Position numbers and translations under genes: made by a program. The notes beneath the pieces are model-generated. The model had not been told where the DNA came from. It did not search any database and saw nothing but the letters and a program-made list of their open reading frames with translations. Positions 45,703 to 53,786 of a DNA stretch of 64,000 nt are shown piece by piece. Position 1 is the first letter of the stretch. The number at the start of each line of letters is the position of its first letter. Location: NCBI RefSeq assembly GCF_007830155.1, contig NZ_VLKY01000005.1, forward strand, positions 1 through 64,000. Reading direction: 5' to 3'. Origin of the DNA: Pseudomonas duriflava. Its GTDB lineage: Bacteria > Pseudomonadota > Gammaproteobacteria > Pseudomonadales > Pseudomonadaceae.

Positions 45703-47400
45703 TTACAAGGTTTTATCAACCCTGACGATACGTTCGGCCGTAGCTCCTCCTGCCGGCGTTCCGGCCTTATCCAAGGCCATCAAGTGATTGATCAAGGCTT
45801 CAATGTCAGAGATGCCCGTATCACGATGCGTCTGGGCCTTCGTCAGAATGGAAAACCGATCGCCGCCTTCAGCCAGGAAGTTATTGACTACCACGGTATA
45901 GGAGCGATTCGCCTCAACCGGCTTGCCCTCGATCCGCAGACTGCCGGGAACGACTCGATCATTCACCGGGCGGCGACCATCCCAGCGGTAGCTGAACGTA
46001 CTGGAGACCTGTAAGGGATTGAAGTCTCCTGTCTGACTCCATTGCTCGTTTAACAATGCCTGTAATTGACTGCCCGTCAGCGTCAGCAGGACCAGGCTGT
46101 TATTGAACGGCTGCACGCTCGCTACCTGGGAATAGGTCAGGCGGTCCTGCCCCGGCTCAAGGAAAAGATCCCCACGGATACCGCCGAGGTTCATGAAAGC
46201 CACTTGGGCGCCCATCGAGCGGGTAGCGGCCAGTTGAGCATCGGCGATCACATTACCCGCCAGGGATTCGCCGGCTCGATTGAGCTTGCGACCTAGCAGA
46301 TTGCCCTGGATACGGGCGATAGGCCGTTGCAGGATATCCCGGCTGCGCGACTCGATTTCCGCCTGTAACGCGGCCAATTGGGGGCTAGGCTTGTAACGGT
46401 TCGGGTCAGCGACAAGGTTACTGGCAGTTACCGAGGTGACCCGATGTTCACCGGGCGTAACGGTCAAAGTCAGGTGCGTCAGCAGATGGCCGTAGGAATT
46501 ACCCTGCGTGATCAACAAGCGCCCGACGCGACACAGATAGGCTTGGTGCGTGTGCGCTGAAATCAGCGCATCCACCCGAGGCGAAAGCCGTTGGGCAATA
46601 TCTACGATGTCCCCCTGCAGGTGCTCACAATCGGGTTTGTCGAAGGGCTCTGGTGTAGCGCCACCCTGGTGGACCACCGCCACGATAGCGTTCACGCCTT
46701 GCTTTTCGAGTTCAGGAATCAACGCATTAATCGCCTCGGCCTCATCCGTGACCCGCAGACCTGCCAGGCCGCTGGGCCTGACGACCGATGCTACATCTTG
46801 CAAGACCGCCCCAACAAAGGCGACTTTGACACCATGTGCCTCTTCGATGCGATACGGCGGAAGCAGCGGTTGGCCGGTCTGAGTGTCGATCACATTGGCC
46901 GCCAGATACGGGAAGCCGGTGCCGCTGAAATCGGCCCGGAACGTACAGGCTTTGTCCTTGCGTACAGAATCACAGCCACCATGGATCTGCCGGAGCAGTT
47001 CCTCCTTTCCGGCGTCCAGCTCATGGTTACCCAATGCTGAAAAACGCAGCCCCATCGCCTTGAAGGCCTCCAGGGTCGGCTCATCAGCCCACAGGGCTGA
47101 AATCGGCGGGCTTCCGCCAATCAGATCGCCCGCACTGACAAACAGGAGCTGCGGGTCCTGCTGACGCAACTCATCCAGCATACCGCCCAGCGTGGCGATA
47201 CCGCCTGCCTTGATTGAGCGGACGCCATCAGGCGCGGCCGGGTCGGCATAGCGGAACGTATTGGGCTGAAGGTAACCATGAAAATCGTTGATGGCCAGAA
47301 TATTGACCTCAACGGGTGCGCGTGGCGAAGTGGCGCACCCGACGAGCCCCGCCAGTATCAGGGCACAGGCCCACCGTAGCGATAGGGTATTTCGAAGCAT
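45703..47400 (-). CDS. Lipoprotein 5'-nucleotidase/metallophosphatase (UshA-like)
   Basis: A 565-aa periplasmic enzyme anchored as a lipoprotein (CALILAGLVGC lipobox around residues 12-22). Metallophosphatase motifs: ILAINDFHGY, SAGDLIGGSPPIS, GNHELDAGKEELL and SAHTHQAY. The C-terminal 5'-nucleotidase domain has AQVAFMNLGGIRGDLF and PFNNSLVLLTLTGSQL. UshA-type enzymes strip phosphate from nucleotides and also hydrolyse nucleotide sugars or 2',3'-cyclic nucleotides. I chose the ATG at 47400 from the signal peptide. It lies 16 bases after exbB. Confidence 0.92.
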   Translation of the reverse strand: MLRNTLSLRWACALILAGLVGCATSPRAPVEVNILAINDFHGYLQPNTFRYADPAAPDGVRSIKAGGIATLGGMLDELRQQDPQLLFVSAGDLIGGSPPISALWADEPTLEAFKAMGLRFSALGNHELDAGKEELLRQIHGGCDSVRKDKACTFRADFSGTGFPYLAANVIDTQTGQPLLPPYRIEEAHGVKVAFVGAVLQDVASVVRPSGLAGLRVTDEAEAINALIPELEKQGVNAIVAVVHQGGATPEPFDKPDCEHLQGDIVDIAQRLSPRVDALISAHTHQAYLCRVGRLLITQGNSYGHLLTHLTLTVTPGEHRVTSVTASNLVADPNRYKPSPQLAALQAEIESRSRDILQRPIARIQGNLLGRKLNRAGESLAGNVIADAQLAATRSMGAQVAFMNLGGIRGDLFLEPGQDRLTYSQVASVQPFNNSLVLLTLTGSQLQALLNEQWSQTGDFNPLQVSSTFSYRWDGRRPVNDRVVPGSLRIEGKPVEANRSYTVVVNNFLAEGGDRFSILTKAQTHRDTGISDIEALINHLMALDKAGTPAGGATAERIVRVDKTL

Positions 47401-47416
47401 GGCAGGTCTCGTCTCG

Positions 47417-48061
47417 TCAGGCGGGTTGATAACGTGCAGGCGCCACGCCTTCATCGTGTTCTGCCTGGAACGACGTCCCCATACCGGCACGCAAAAGCAG
47501 AATTTTCAGATGGTCTGTGATGCGCTCGATTCGATCCTGAAAATAATTGTGAAAAACCATGCCCATCAGGGCAATGGCAATACCCAGGGCCGTGGCATAC
47601 AGCGCCGTACCAATACCTCGGGACACTTCGCCAGGGTCGGATACGCCGGCCACCGCAAGCGCCTTGAACGTATCGATAATACCTAGGATGGTGCCGAGCA
47701 AGCCCAGCAGCGGCGCGGCGGTGACTACCGTTTCGAGAATCCACAGGCCGTGCATCAGCTTGCTGCGTGTGGCGATGTAGATCGACTCGCTCAGGTCTTC
47801 CAGGTCCTTGTGCGTCGCCAGGCCCCGCTTCTGTTCGAATAGCTGACGCACCATCTCCAACGGCAGGCTTTTGCGTCGAGTCACTTCTCCTGGCAGCTCG
47901 TCAACGTGCTGCGTCTGATGCCTGAGTACCGTTTCGAGCCTTTTGGCCTGACGCAGGTTGAAGCTGAAAAAAATGCCACGCTCGACAATGACGAACGCTG
48001 CCAGCGCCGCCGCCCCGTAGAGAATATAGAAGGTGATATCGTGGAGCAGATCCATGTTCAT
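47417..48061 (-). CDS. exbB: ExbB-type TonB energy-transducing protein
   Basis: A 214-aa inner-membrane protein of the MotA/TolQ/ExbB family: first helix FYILYGAAALAAFVIVERGI, then WILETVVTAAPLLGLLGTILGIIDTF (the conserved T, A, P, L, G, L, G, T pattern) and GIGTALYATALGIAIALMGM. It forms the proton channel with ExbD. Unusually it lies after the receptor gene, 3 kb from exbD in the same operon. Confidence 0.92.
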   Translation of the reverse strand: MNMDLLHDITFYILYGAAALAAFVIVERGIFFSFNLRQAKRLETVLRHQTQHVDELPGEVTRRKSLPLEMVRQLFEQKRGLATHKDLEDLSESIYIATRSKLMHGLWILETVVTAAPLLGLLGTILGIIDTFKALAVAGVSDPGEVSRGIGTALYATALGIAIALMGMVFHNYFQDRIERITDHLKILLLRAGMGTSFQAEHDEGVAPARYQPA

Positions 48062-48127
48062 CGTGAAACCTCACTACCTGTGCAATGGATCGGCTTCGGC
48101 ACCCGCCGCCGAAGCCGACAGCCTGGG

Positions 48128-50395
48128 TTAGAAGGACGCCTCGAACGAGACGACAGCCGTGCGCTCTTCACCTACGTTGTAGTAGGACGTGCTCGAACTC
48201 AGCCCGTTGTACGGCTGGGCATTGAACCCGATGGTGCGAGCCGAGCTGAGGTACTCCTTGTCAAACAGGTTGGCCACGGAAAAGCGAATGGCCGCGCTCT
48301 TGAACATCTTTTTGTTGACCGGCAGCCGGACGCCGGTATTCAGGTCGAAGACGGTCCGACCGGAGATCTTTTCGTCGTTGGTCAGGTCACCGTAGTAGGA
48401 GCCGACATACTTCCCGACGATGTTTCCGTAGTAACGGCCATCGTCATAGCCGAAACTCAGGTTGAACATGTTCTTGGGTACGTTGGCCACCTGCTTGCCA
48501 GATGTAGGAAGCTGGGTATTACGGGTCGTGATGTCGTCCTGTTGTTCTGAATCGGTGTAGGTATAGGACGCGTAATAGTTGAAGTTATAAGGCAGCAGGC
48601 CGCTCCACTCCAGCTCCAGGCCCTTGTTCACCACATCGCCGACATTGATCATCACATAGTCGCCGTTGGTGTCGTAGCTGGAGAGCTGGCGATCCTTGAA
48701 GGTCAGGTAGAACAGTGTGGCGCTTAGGGCCATGTCGTCACGGGTGAAGCGCCAGCCCAGCTCCTGGTTCCAGCTCAGCTCGGGATTCAGGCTGATCGAG
48801 TCACCAGTGTTGTACAGCACATAGTTCTGCGGCGTACGCATGTTACGCGTAACGTTATAGAACGCCTGGTTTTCCTCGTTAATCTGGTATTTGGCGCTGA
48901 AGTTGGGCAGGAACTCGTGATATTTCGCATTCCGTTTTTCCGGCTCGTCGTAAAGGCTGCCTCGATTGTTGCCTTTACGCTCCACGTACTCGTATGACAG
49001 TCCAGTCGTGAAAGTCAGGTCCGGCGAAAAATACCAGGTATCCTGAACCCAGAGCTTTTGAGCAGGCGTTACGGTGTAATAATTCCGTCCCTGTACGGTG
49101 TTGCCGTTCGCGTCCACCACCTGGTTCGATGAACCGTAATCGGCCCAGATATCGTCCGGCGTGCCGTCTTCCTCAATGGAGATGAACGGCTGTGTCTGAC
49201 GCTGCCGAGCACGCTCGTACCAATAGCCGAAATCCAGGCTATGCTGCTCGCTGAAATCCCATTTCAACTTAGTCGTAACGCCAGGACGCCAGGTCTCGCT
49301 CCAAGATGGACGATAGTAAGTGTTGTAGGACAAATTGCTCAGATCATAGTTACCGGCCTGATCCGAAGTGCTGGACAGCGAAGAGGCCGAACCGGGGCTA
49401 AAGCTTCCGCCATTAGCCCAGTAGTAGTAAGGCTGGAAGGTCAGCGTAAGATCGTCTCGCAACTGAAAGCGCTGGGTGAGGGATGCCGTCAGGTTCTCGA
49501 AGGGGTTGCGGTTCAGTTTGTAATAACTAGAGATCTGCCCGCTGCTGTTGCGCTTGAGGGTTTCCGAATAATCGTAATCGCGCCCGTATTGCTCGTACTG
49601 CCCTTTGCTGATGGTGTAGTAGTTGTAGTTTTCTTGACGATGGTATTTCACGATCGCATTGGTGGAATTGCCATTGCCGCCCTCAAACAATGCGTTCCAC
49701 TCGACCTTGTCGGCCTTGAGGCTGCCCTTGCCCTTCCACTTGTCCGCTTCCTCATGGGAGGCGGAAATGAAACTGCTGAATCCGTTGTGCTCGCCCGTGT
49801 TAAGGCGTGCAAACGTCTTGGTCAGATCGTTCGTGCCGAGCGATTGTTTGAAGAAGACGCCGAAATCCTTTTCGGGGCGCATGGTCACCAGGCCGATATT
49901 GCCGCCGCTGGAGCCGATATGTGGTGCATCCGCTTCAGACGAACCCTGTGTCACGAAGATCTCGCCGAGGTTTTCGGGGTCCCCCAGCAGGTTGGGGTAG
50001 ATGTTGTAATCCCCCGAGTCGTTGATGGGAATTCCATCTGAAGAAATACCGACCTGACTGGAGGACATCCCACGCATGGTAAATGTCGTACCGCTCAAGC
50101 CAGTGGCATCATCACTGGACACGTTGATGCCCGGTGTGTACTTGAGCTTATCCAGCGCATTCGCCGCCGGGTTCATTTTTTCCAGAGCTTCCTTGGTCAC
50201 GGTGGAACGCGCCTTGCCGCTGTCCTCCTGAACCATCTGGCCATTGCCCAGGCTCTGCCCCCTGACGTTGACCGCGCCAACATCCACTGAATCCTGGCTG
50301 CTCTCGCTTTCCGTCGACTCCTGAGCTAACGCACCGGATGCCCACCCCGCCATACCGGCTGCCCACAACATTACGTACAACTGGCTTAGTTTCAC
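48128..50395 (-). CDS. TonB-dependent outer-membrane receptor, ligand unknown
   Basis: A 755-aa receptor with signal peptide (KLSQLYVMLWAAGMAGWASG...ALA). The plug domain (about residues 45-160) has TFTMRGMSSSQVGISSDGIP and GNIGLVTMRPEKDF, preceded by DVGAVNVRG as the TonB-box region. The barrel ends in SVANLFDKEYL and a C-terminal phenylalanine (VVSFEASF). I chose the GTG at 50395, with GGGGAG before it; the ATG at 50428 is unsupported. The operon holds its own TonB, ExbB, ExbD and two secreted nucleotide-degrading enzymes, so the ligand may be a nucleotide, oligonucleotide or their degradation products. The plug is not a siderophore-receptor subtype I recognise. Confidence 0.92.
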   Translation of the reverse strand: MKLSQLYVMLWAAGMAGWASGALAQESTESESSQDSVDVGAVNVRGQSLGNGQMVQEDSGKARSTVTKEALEKMNPAANALDKLKYTPGINVSSDDATGLSGTTFTMRGMSSSQVGISSDGIPINDSGDYNIYPNLLGDPENLGEIFVTQGSSEADAPHIGSSGGNIGLVTMRPEKDFGVFFKQSLGTNDLTKTFARLNTGEHNGFSSFISASHEEADKWKGKGSLKADKVEWNALFEGGNGNSTNAIVKYHRQENYNYYTISKGQYEQYGRDYDYSETLKRNSSGQISSYYKLNRNPFENLTASLTQRFQLRDDLTLTFQPYYYWANGGSFSPGSASSLSSTSDQAGNYDLSNLSYNTYYRPSWSETWRPGVTTKLKWDFSEQHSLDFGYWYERARQRQTQPFISIEEDGTPDDIWADYGSSNQVVDANGNTVQGRNYYTVTPAQKLWVQDTWYFSPDLTFTTGLSYEYVERKGNNRGSLYDEPEKRNAKYHEFLPNFSAKYQINEENQAFYNVTRNMRTPQNYVLYNTGDSISLNPELSWNQELGWRFTRDDMALSATLFYLTFKDRQLSSYDTNGDYVMINVGDVVNKGLELEWSGLLPYNFNYYASYTYTDSEQQDDITTRNTQLPTSGKQVANVPKNMFNLSFGYDDGRYYGNIVGKYVGSYYGDLTNDEKISGRTVFDLNTGVRLPVNKKMFKSAAIRFSVANLFDKEYLSSARTIGFNAQPYNGLSSSTSYYNVGEERTAVVSFEASF

Positions 50396-50431
50396 GACTC
50401 GCTCCCCATGATTATTAATGTGAAACAACGG

Positions 50432-51223
50432 CTATTGCTCGGCTGTGTAATTAAACGTAACGGTGAATCGTTGTTGTTCTTTTCCAGCAAAGGCCTCGGC
50501 CGGAAACGGCGACACCCTTTCCATGCGCCTCAGGCTTGTTTGTGCGGCTCTGTTCAGCAGCATGTTCCTGGCTTTCGTCTCGATCCCCGAGTCGATGACG
50601 TTGCCGCGGCGGTCCACGACGAGCCACAACACAACAGCGCCCTCCGGCCGCTGCAGAGACGCTTCTCGCCCATGCGGGTACTGTTTGTATTTCTCCAGCT
50701 CACGTCGCAAAGCCGCGGTATAAGTGCTTTCCAAGGCTGCCGTATTAATGGCAGGGGCCGGTGAAAGCGCCGATACGGGTGCAGGCTTGGGCGCAACCGG
50801 TGCCGGCGCCCTGGCCACGGGCTGGCTGGGTGCAGGCTTGGGTCTCGCGGGCTCCGTCTTGACTACAGGCTTGGGCGGTGCCGGCTTGGCCACCGGTGGC
50901 TTGGGTTTCTCCACAGGCTTTGGCTTGGGCTTTGGCTTTGGCTTGGGCGGCTCGATGACCTCGGCTTCCGCCACCACGGGCTCAACGGGTGGTGACGGTT
51001 CTTCCGGTACGGGTTCCGGCTCGGGCGGAGGAGCAACCTCAGGCACAGGCTCGGGCGGTGGTGCCAGCTCTGCCAGATCGATCAAGGCCACCTCGACCGT
51101 GCTCTCGTCGTATTTCGGCTTTATTTGCAAATCATCATGCGTGGCCGAGTACACCATGGCGGCCAATAGGCAAGCCGAGGGCATACACGCAAGTACCTTG
51201 CGAGTTTTATAGATGGCAGACAT
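50432..51223 (-). CDS. tonB: TonB-family energy transducer
   Basis: A 263-aa protein with an N-terminal membrane anchor (LACMPSACLLAAMVYSAT), a long proline-rich spacer (residues 55-150, with repeated PKPKPKPK and PAPVAPKPAP) and the TonB C-terminal domain: LEKYKQYPHGREASLQRPEG, the canonical YP motif, then VVLWLVVDRRGNVIDSGI. It spans the periplasm and energises the receptor encoded next. It starts 4 bases after the exbD stop. Confidence 0.94.
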   Translation of the reverse strand: MSAIYKTRKVLACMPSACLLAAMVYSATHDDLQIKPKYDESTVEVALIDLAELAPPPEPVPEVAPPPEPEPVPEEPSPPVEPVVAEAEVIEPPKPKPKPKPKPVEKPKPPVAKPAPPKPVVKTEPARPKPAPSQPVARAPAPVAPKPAPVSALSPAPAINTAALESTYTAALRRELEKYKQYPHGREASLQRPEGAVVLWLVVDRRGNVIDSGIETKARNMLLNRAAQTSLRRMERVSPFPAEAFAGKEQQRFTVTFNYTAEQ

Positions 51224-51227
51224 GGTT

Positions 51228-51635
51228 TTAGGATTTACGGGTAGCGATAGAGACGGAAGAGAAGCCGTTGCCTTTCAACTGGTCCATGACGGACACCAGC
51301 CGTTTCACTTCGACGCCCTGGTCACTGTTGATGATGATGACCAGTTTTTCGCCATCCTTCTGCAAGGCCTTCAGGCGAGTCATCAGCTCCGATTCACCTA
51401 CATCCTGCCCGTCGAGCTGCAATCTGTCGTCGAGCCCCAGCGTGATGATGGCCTTGTTCTGTGGCTTGAGTTGCTGCGACTGACTGGCGGATGGAAGCTG
51501 CGTCTTGATTCCCAAAGCAGGGATAACGTTCAGGCTGATCAGAACGAAAAAGACCAGCAAAAACATCATGACGTCGATCATTGGGATGATCTCGATGTGT
51601 ACCTTTTTCTTCTTAGCTACTTCCCAGTTACGCAT
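51228..51635 (-). CDS. exbD: ExbD/TolR-family energy-transducing protein
   Basis: A 135-aa inner-membrane protein with one helix near the N-terminus carrying the essential aspartate (HIEIIPMIDVMMFLLVFFVL) and a periplasmic domain ending GFSSVSIATRKS. First gene of the operon exbD-tonB-receptor-exbB-nucleotidase-nuclease. It partners the ExbB encoded at 47417-48061. Confidence 0.93.
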   Translation of the reverse strand: MRNWEVAKKKKVHIEIIPMIDVMMFLLVFFVLISLNVIPALGIKTQLPSASQSQQLKPQNKAIITLGLDDRLQLDGQDVGESELMTRLKALQKDGEKLVIIINSDQGVEVKRLVSVMDQLKGNGFSSVSIATRKS

Positions 51636-52065
51636 AAGCTCTCCAGCTCTACCACGTATTAAACAGGCTTTTCACTACTCAACCTGCCAGGGTTAACAGG
51701 AATGGGGCGGTATCATGGTTGCAGTTTGTTACAAACCAATGAACGCATGGAACATGCCAAATCCTGACCACACGCTCAGATTTCGAATAAGCGTATGAAA
51801 ACCAATAAAAATCCTTTCAAAACCCCTCTTTTTGCAATGAACATATTCAATCGTGTTACAAACATGCATGGTCCATTTTGGTGAGAACAGACTGTTCCCT
51901 GCACTGTCTTGAGCTACTTTCCTGACCGTTTCGTCAGGATTTTTTTCATGAAAACTCATCGATACCGAATAGGATGCGTACGGTCACGGCAGCCATCCTT
52001 CTGCCCAAGACCAGGCATGCACCTTGCTTTTCCCCGCGTAAGAATTTTTGGAAAAGGAACGCCTC
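51636..52065. promoter_or_regulatory. Divergent regulatory region of the TonB operon and acid phosphatase
   Basis: 430 bases with no credible ORF. It contains the promoters for the TonB operon (leftward) and the phosphatase (rightward). The decamer TGTTACAAAC occurs twice on the plus strand, at 51727-51736 and 51854-51863; the first lies in a palindrome GTTTGT-T-ACAAAC. A terminator hairpin for the rightward strand lies at 51921-51946. No consensus Pho box was clear by eye. Confidence 0.5.
51921..51946 (+). terminator. Terminator/attenuator in the phosphatase leader
   Basis: CCTGAC (51921-51926), CGTTTC, GTCAGG (51933-51938), followed by A and seven T. It points rightward, yet no gene precedes it on that strand, and the phosphatase starts 120 bases later. 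It may end a short leader or sRNA transcript. Confidence 0.65.
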
Positions 52066-52710
52066 ATGCGTGTGCAATTGAGTGTCATCGCTCTGGTTCT
52101 GGGTATGAGCGGCTGTACATCACCGGACTTACCCGACCCGAAAACCACTATTCACTGGATTTCGACGGATGACGTGGCACACAGCCTGACCGCCCAGCCG
52201 GCCCTGGCCGTCGGCTTCGATATCGACGATACGGTGCTGTTTTCCAGCCCTTGCTTCTACTATGGAAAAATGAAGTATTCGCCTGGCAGCGAGGATTACT
52301 TGAAGGAAGAGCACTTCTGGGAGGAAACCAATGGCGGCTGCGATCGTTATTCGATACCCAAGCAGGTCGCCAGAACCTTAATCGCCCTGCATCAGCAGCG
52401 CGGTGACACGCTCTATTTCATCACCGGCCGACCGCAAACCCGCAACGAAAAGCTCAGCGAAATCCTGCAACAGGACTTCCAGTTGAGTGCCATGAATCCG
52501 GTCATCTTTACTTCAGGTCCGGAAAAAACCGCCTTCCTCAAGGCGCATGGCATCAAAATCTACTACGGCGACTCCGACAGCGACATCACCTCAGCCCAGG
52601 CAGCCGGCGCGCGCGGTATCCGAGTCATGCGGGCAGCGAACTCCACGAACCTTCCTTTACCACGTAATGGCGCACTCGGCGAGGAAGTCATCATCGATTC
52701 CGACCATTGA
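52066..52710 (+). CDS. Class B acid phosphatase (AphA-like), lipoprotein
   Basis: A 214-aa HAD-superfamily phosphatase. A short lipoprotein-type signal (LSVIALVLGMSGC) precedes the core. The nucleophile motif GFDIDDTVLFSSP is the class B signature (DxDDT), followed by LYFITGRPQTRNEKL and YGDSDSDITSAQAAGARGIRV (motif IV). AphA-type enzymes hydrolyse 5'- and 3'-nucleotides in the periplasm, which fits the divergent nuclease/nucleotidase operon. The start at 52066 is preceded by AAAGGAAC. Confidence 0.92.
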   Translation: MRVQLSVIALVLGMSGCTSPDLPDPKTTIHWISTDDVAHSLTAQPALAVGFDIDDTVLFSSPCFYYGKMKYSPGSEDYLKEEHFWEETNGGCDRYSIPKQVARTLIALHQQRGDTLYFITGRPQTRNEKLSEILQQDFQLSAMNPVIFTSGPEKTAFLKAHGIKIYYGDSDSDITSAQAAGARGIRVMRAANSTNLPLPRNGALGEEVIIDSDH

Positions 52711-52716
52711 GGTTCA

Positions 52717-52742
52717 GGCCTGCCCAGCCGTTGGGGCAGGCC
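52717..52742. terminator. Hairpin between convergent phosphatase and DUF1989 genes
   Basis: GGCCTGCCC (52717-52725) pairs with GGGCAGGCC (52734-52742). On the minus strand TTTTCCTTG precedes it; on the plus strand no T-run follows, so termination strength is uncertain. Confidence 0.55.
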
Positions 52743-52768
52743 CAAGGAAAAGCCCGACGGTCAGCTGA

Positions 52769-53620
52769 TTATTTCTCCCATGCAGGCGTAACCAGTTCCA
52801 GCCCATGGTTTCCCTTGTAAGGAGCACGCTCGGGCGGTGTCCAGCCTTGCAGCAGCGAATCATCCAGGGAATAGATCTCCACGCCCAGCGGCCGGCAGAC
52901 CGACAACGGGTCCTGGGCATCCGGCCCCCACAGCGCGACGGACAGGTCACCGCCCGGACAGGTAGAGAGCGCGCACAGCACGTCGATCTCGGCAAAGAAC
53001 TCCAGGTAATCGCCTTTCTGAGCCGGGCAGGCTTTCATAAAATACAGATCGTCATCGTTTAGCCCGGTTACCTGGAATATGTTCAGTACATCGTGCACAT
53101 CAAACTCAGTCAGCCCATGGGGCAGCACGGCGCGGGTCAGGTTGGAATGGCAGTGATGATGGAAATCTTCGCCGGTCAGCAGCTTGTTCACATAGGGGTC
53201 GCAGCGAGTACCTAGCAGATCATGGACACGCCCGCCATGTTCATCGATGCCGTAATCCGCCAGGGTATCGTCCGTAATCGTGACCAAGGGCCGTAGAAAC
53301 GGCAGGTTAGACCATAGCCTATCGTATGTGGAAACATGCGCGCCCTGTAGCTGACGTGTACGCGCTGCCCATAACCGCTCACGTGGGTCATGGGCGTTCC
53401 AGATATTGAAGTCGCCTACTTGCGGCCCTACCGGTGCCGTTACTCTAAACACCTGCCCTGCCGATACCTTCCAGGCACGACCGGTACGGATCGGCACCTC
53501 AAACTGCTCAATCAAGGTACGTGCGTTCTTAGCCTCACGGATACGGTCGTAGAAAGCCTTGTCCACCGCAAGCGCAGAACCTTTGGAGACCTGATACGCC
53601 GCGGGATAATGTTTATACAT
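52769..53620 (-). CDS. Urea carboxylase-associated family protein (DUF1989)
   Basis: A 283-aa protein with IRTGRAWKVSAGQVFRVTAP, GDFNIWNAHDPRERL, FHHHCHSNLTRAV and CALSTCPGGDLSVA, the DUF1989 pattern with a probable metal site of Cys and His residues. Paralogues sit beside urea carboxylase/allophanate hydrolase genes in many bacteria and take part in guanidine or urea-related metabolism. Here no urea carboxylase, allophanate hydrolase or permease is adjacent. It is solitary and convergent with the phosphatase gene. Confidence 0.85.
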   Translation of the reverse strand: MYKHYPAAYQVSKGSALAVDKAFYDRIREAKNARTLIEQFEVPIRTGRAWKVSAGQVFRVTAPVGPQVGDFNIWNAHDPRERLWAARTRQLQGAHVSTYDRLWSNLPFLRPLVTITDDTLADYGIDEHGGRVHDLLGTRCDPYVNKLLTGEDFHHHCHSNLTRAVLPHGLTEFDVHDVLNIFQVTGLNDDDLYFMKACPAQKGDYLEFFAEIDVLCALSTCPGGDLSVALWGPDAQDPLSVCRPLGVEIYSLDDSLLQGWTPPERAPYKGNHGLELVTPAWEK

Positions 53621-53786
53621 GTAGACTCCTTATCAATCAAACGTCCAGTAACAGCAGTATCGGAACCCCTTCGACTATAGCGCTGTACAGCCCGTCATGC
53701 GCATCCGCGAGCAAGACCTTTGCCAAGAAAAACGCCCTATTGGCGGCGCTCCTTTTACAATGCTCGCCTCGCTGACTGGAGTTACC

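Noticed and set aside
49241-50041. 266-codon open frame on the plus strand
   Set aside because: Antisense to the TonB-dependent receptor, no ribosome site or recognisable motif; a shadow frame.
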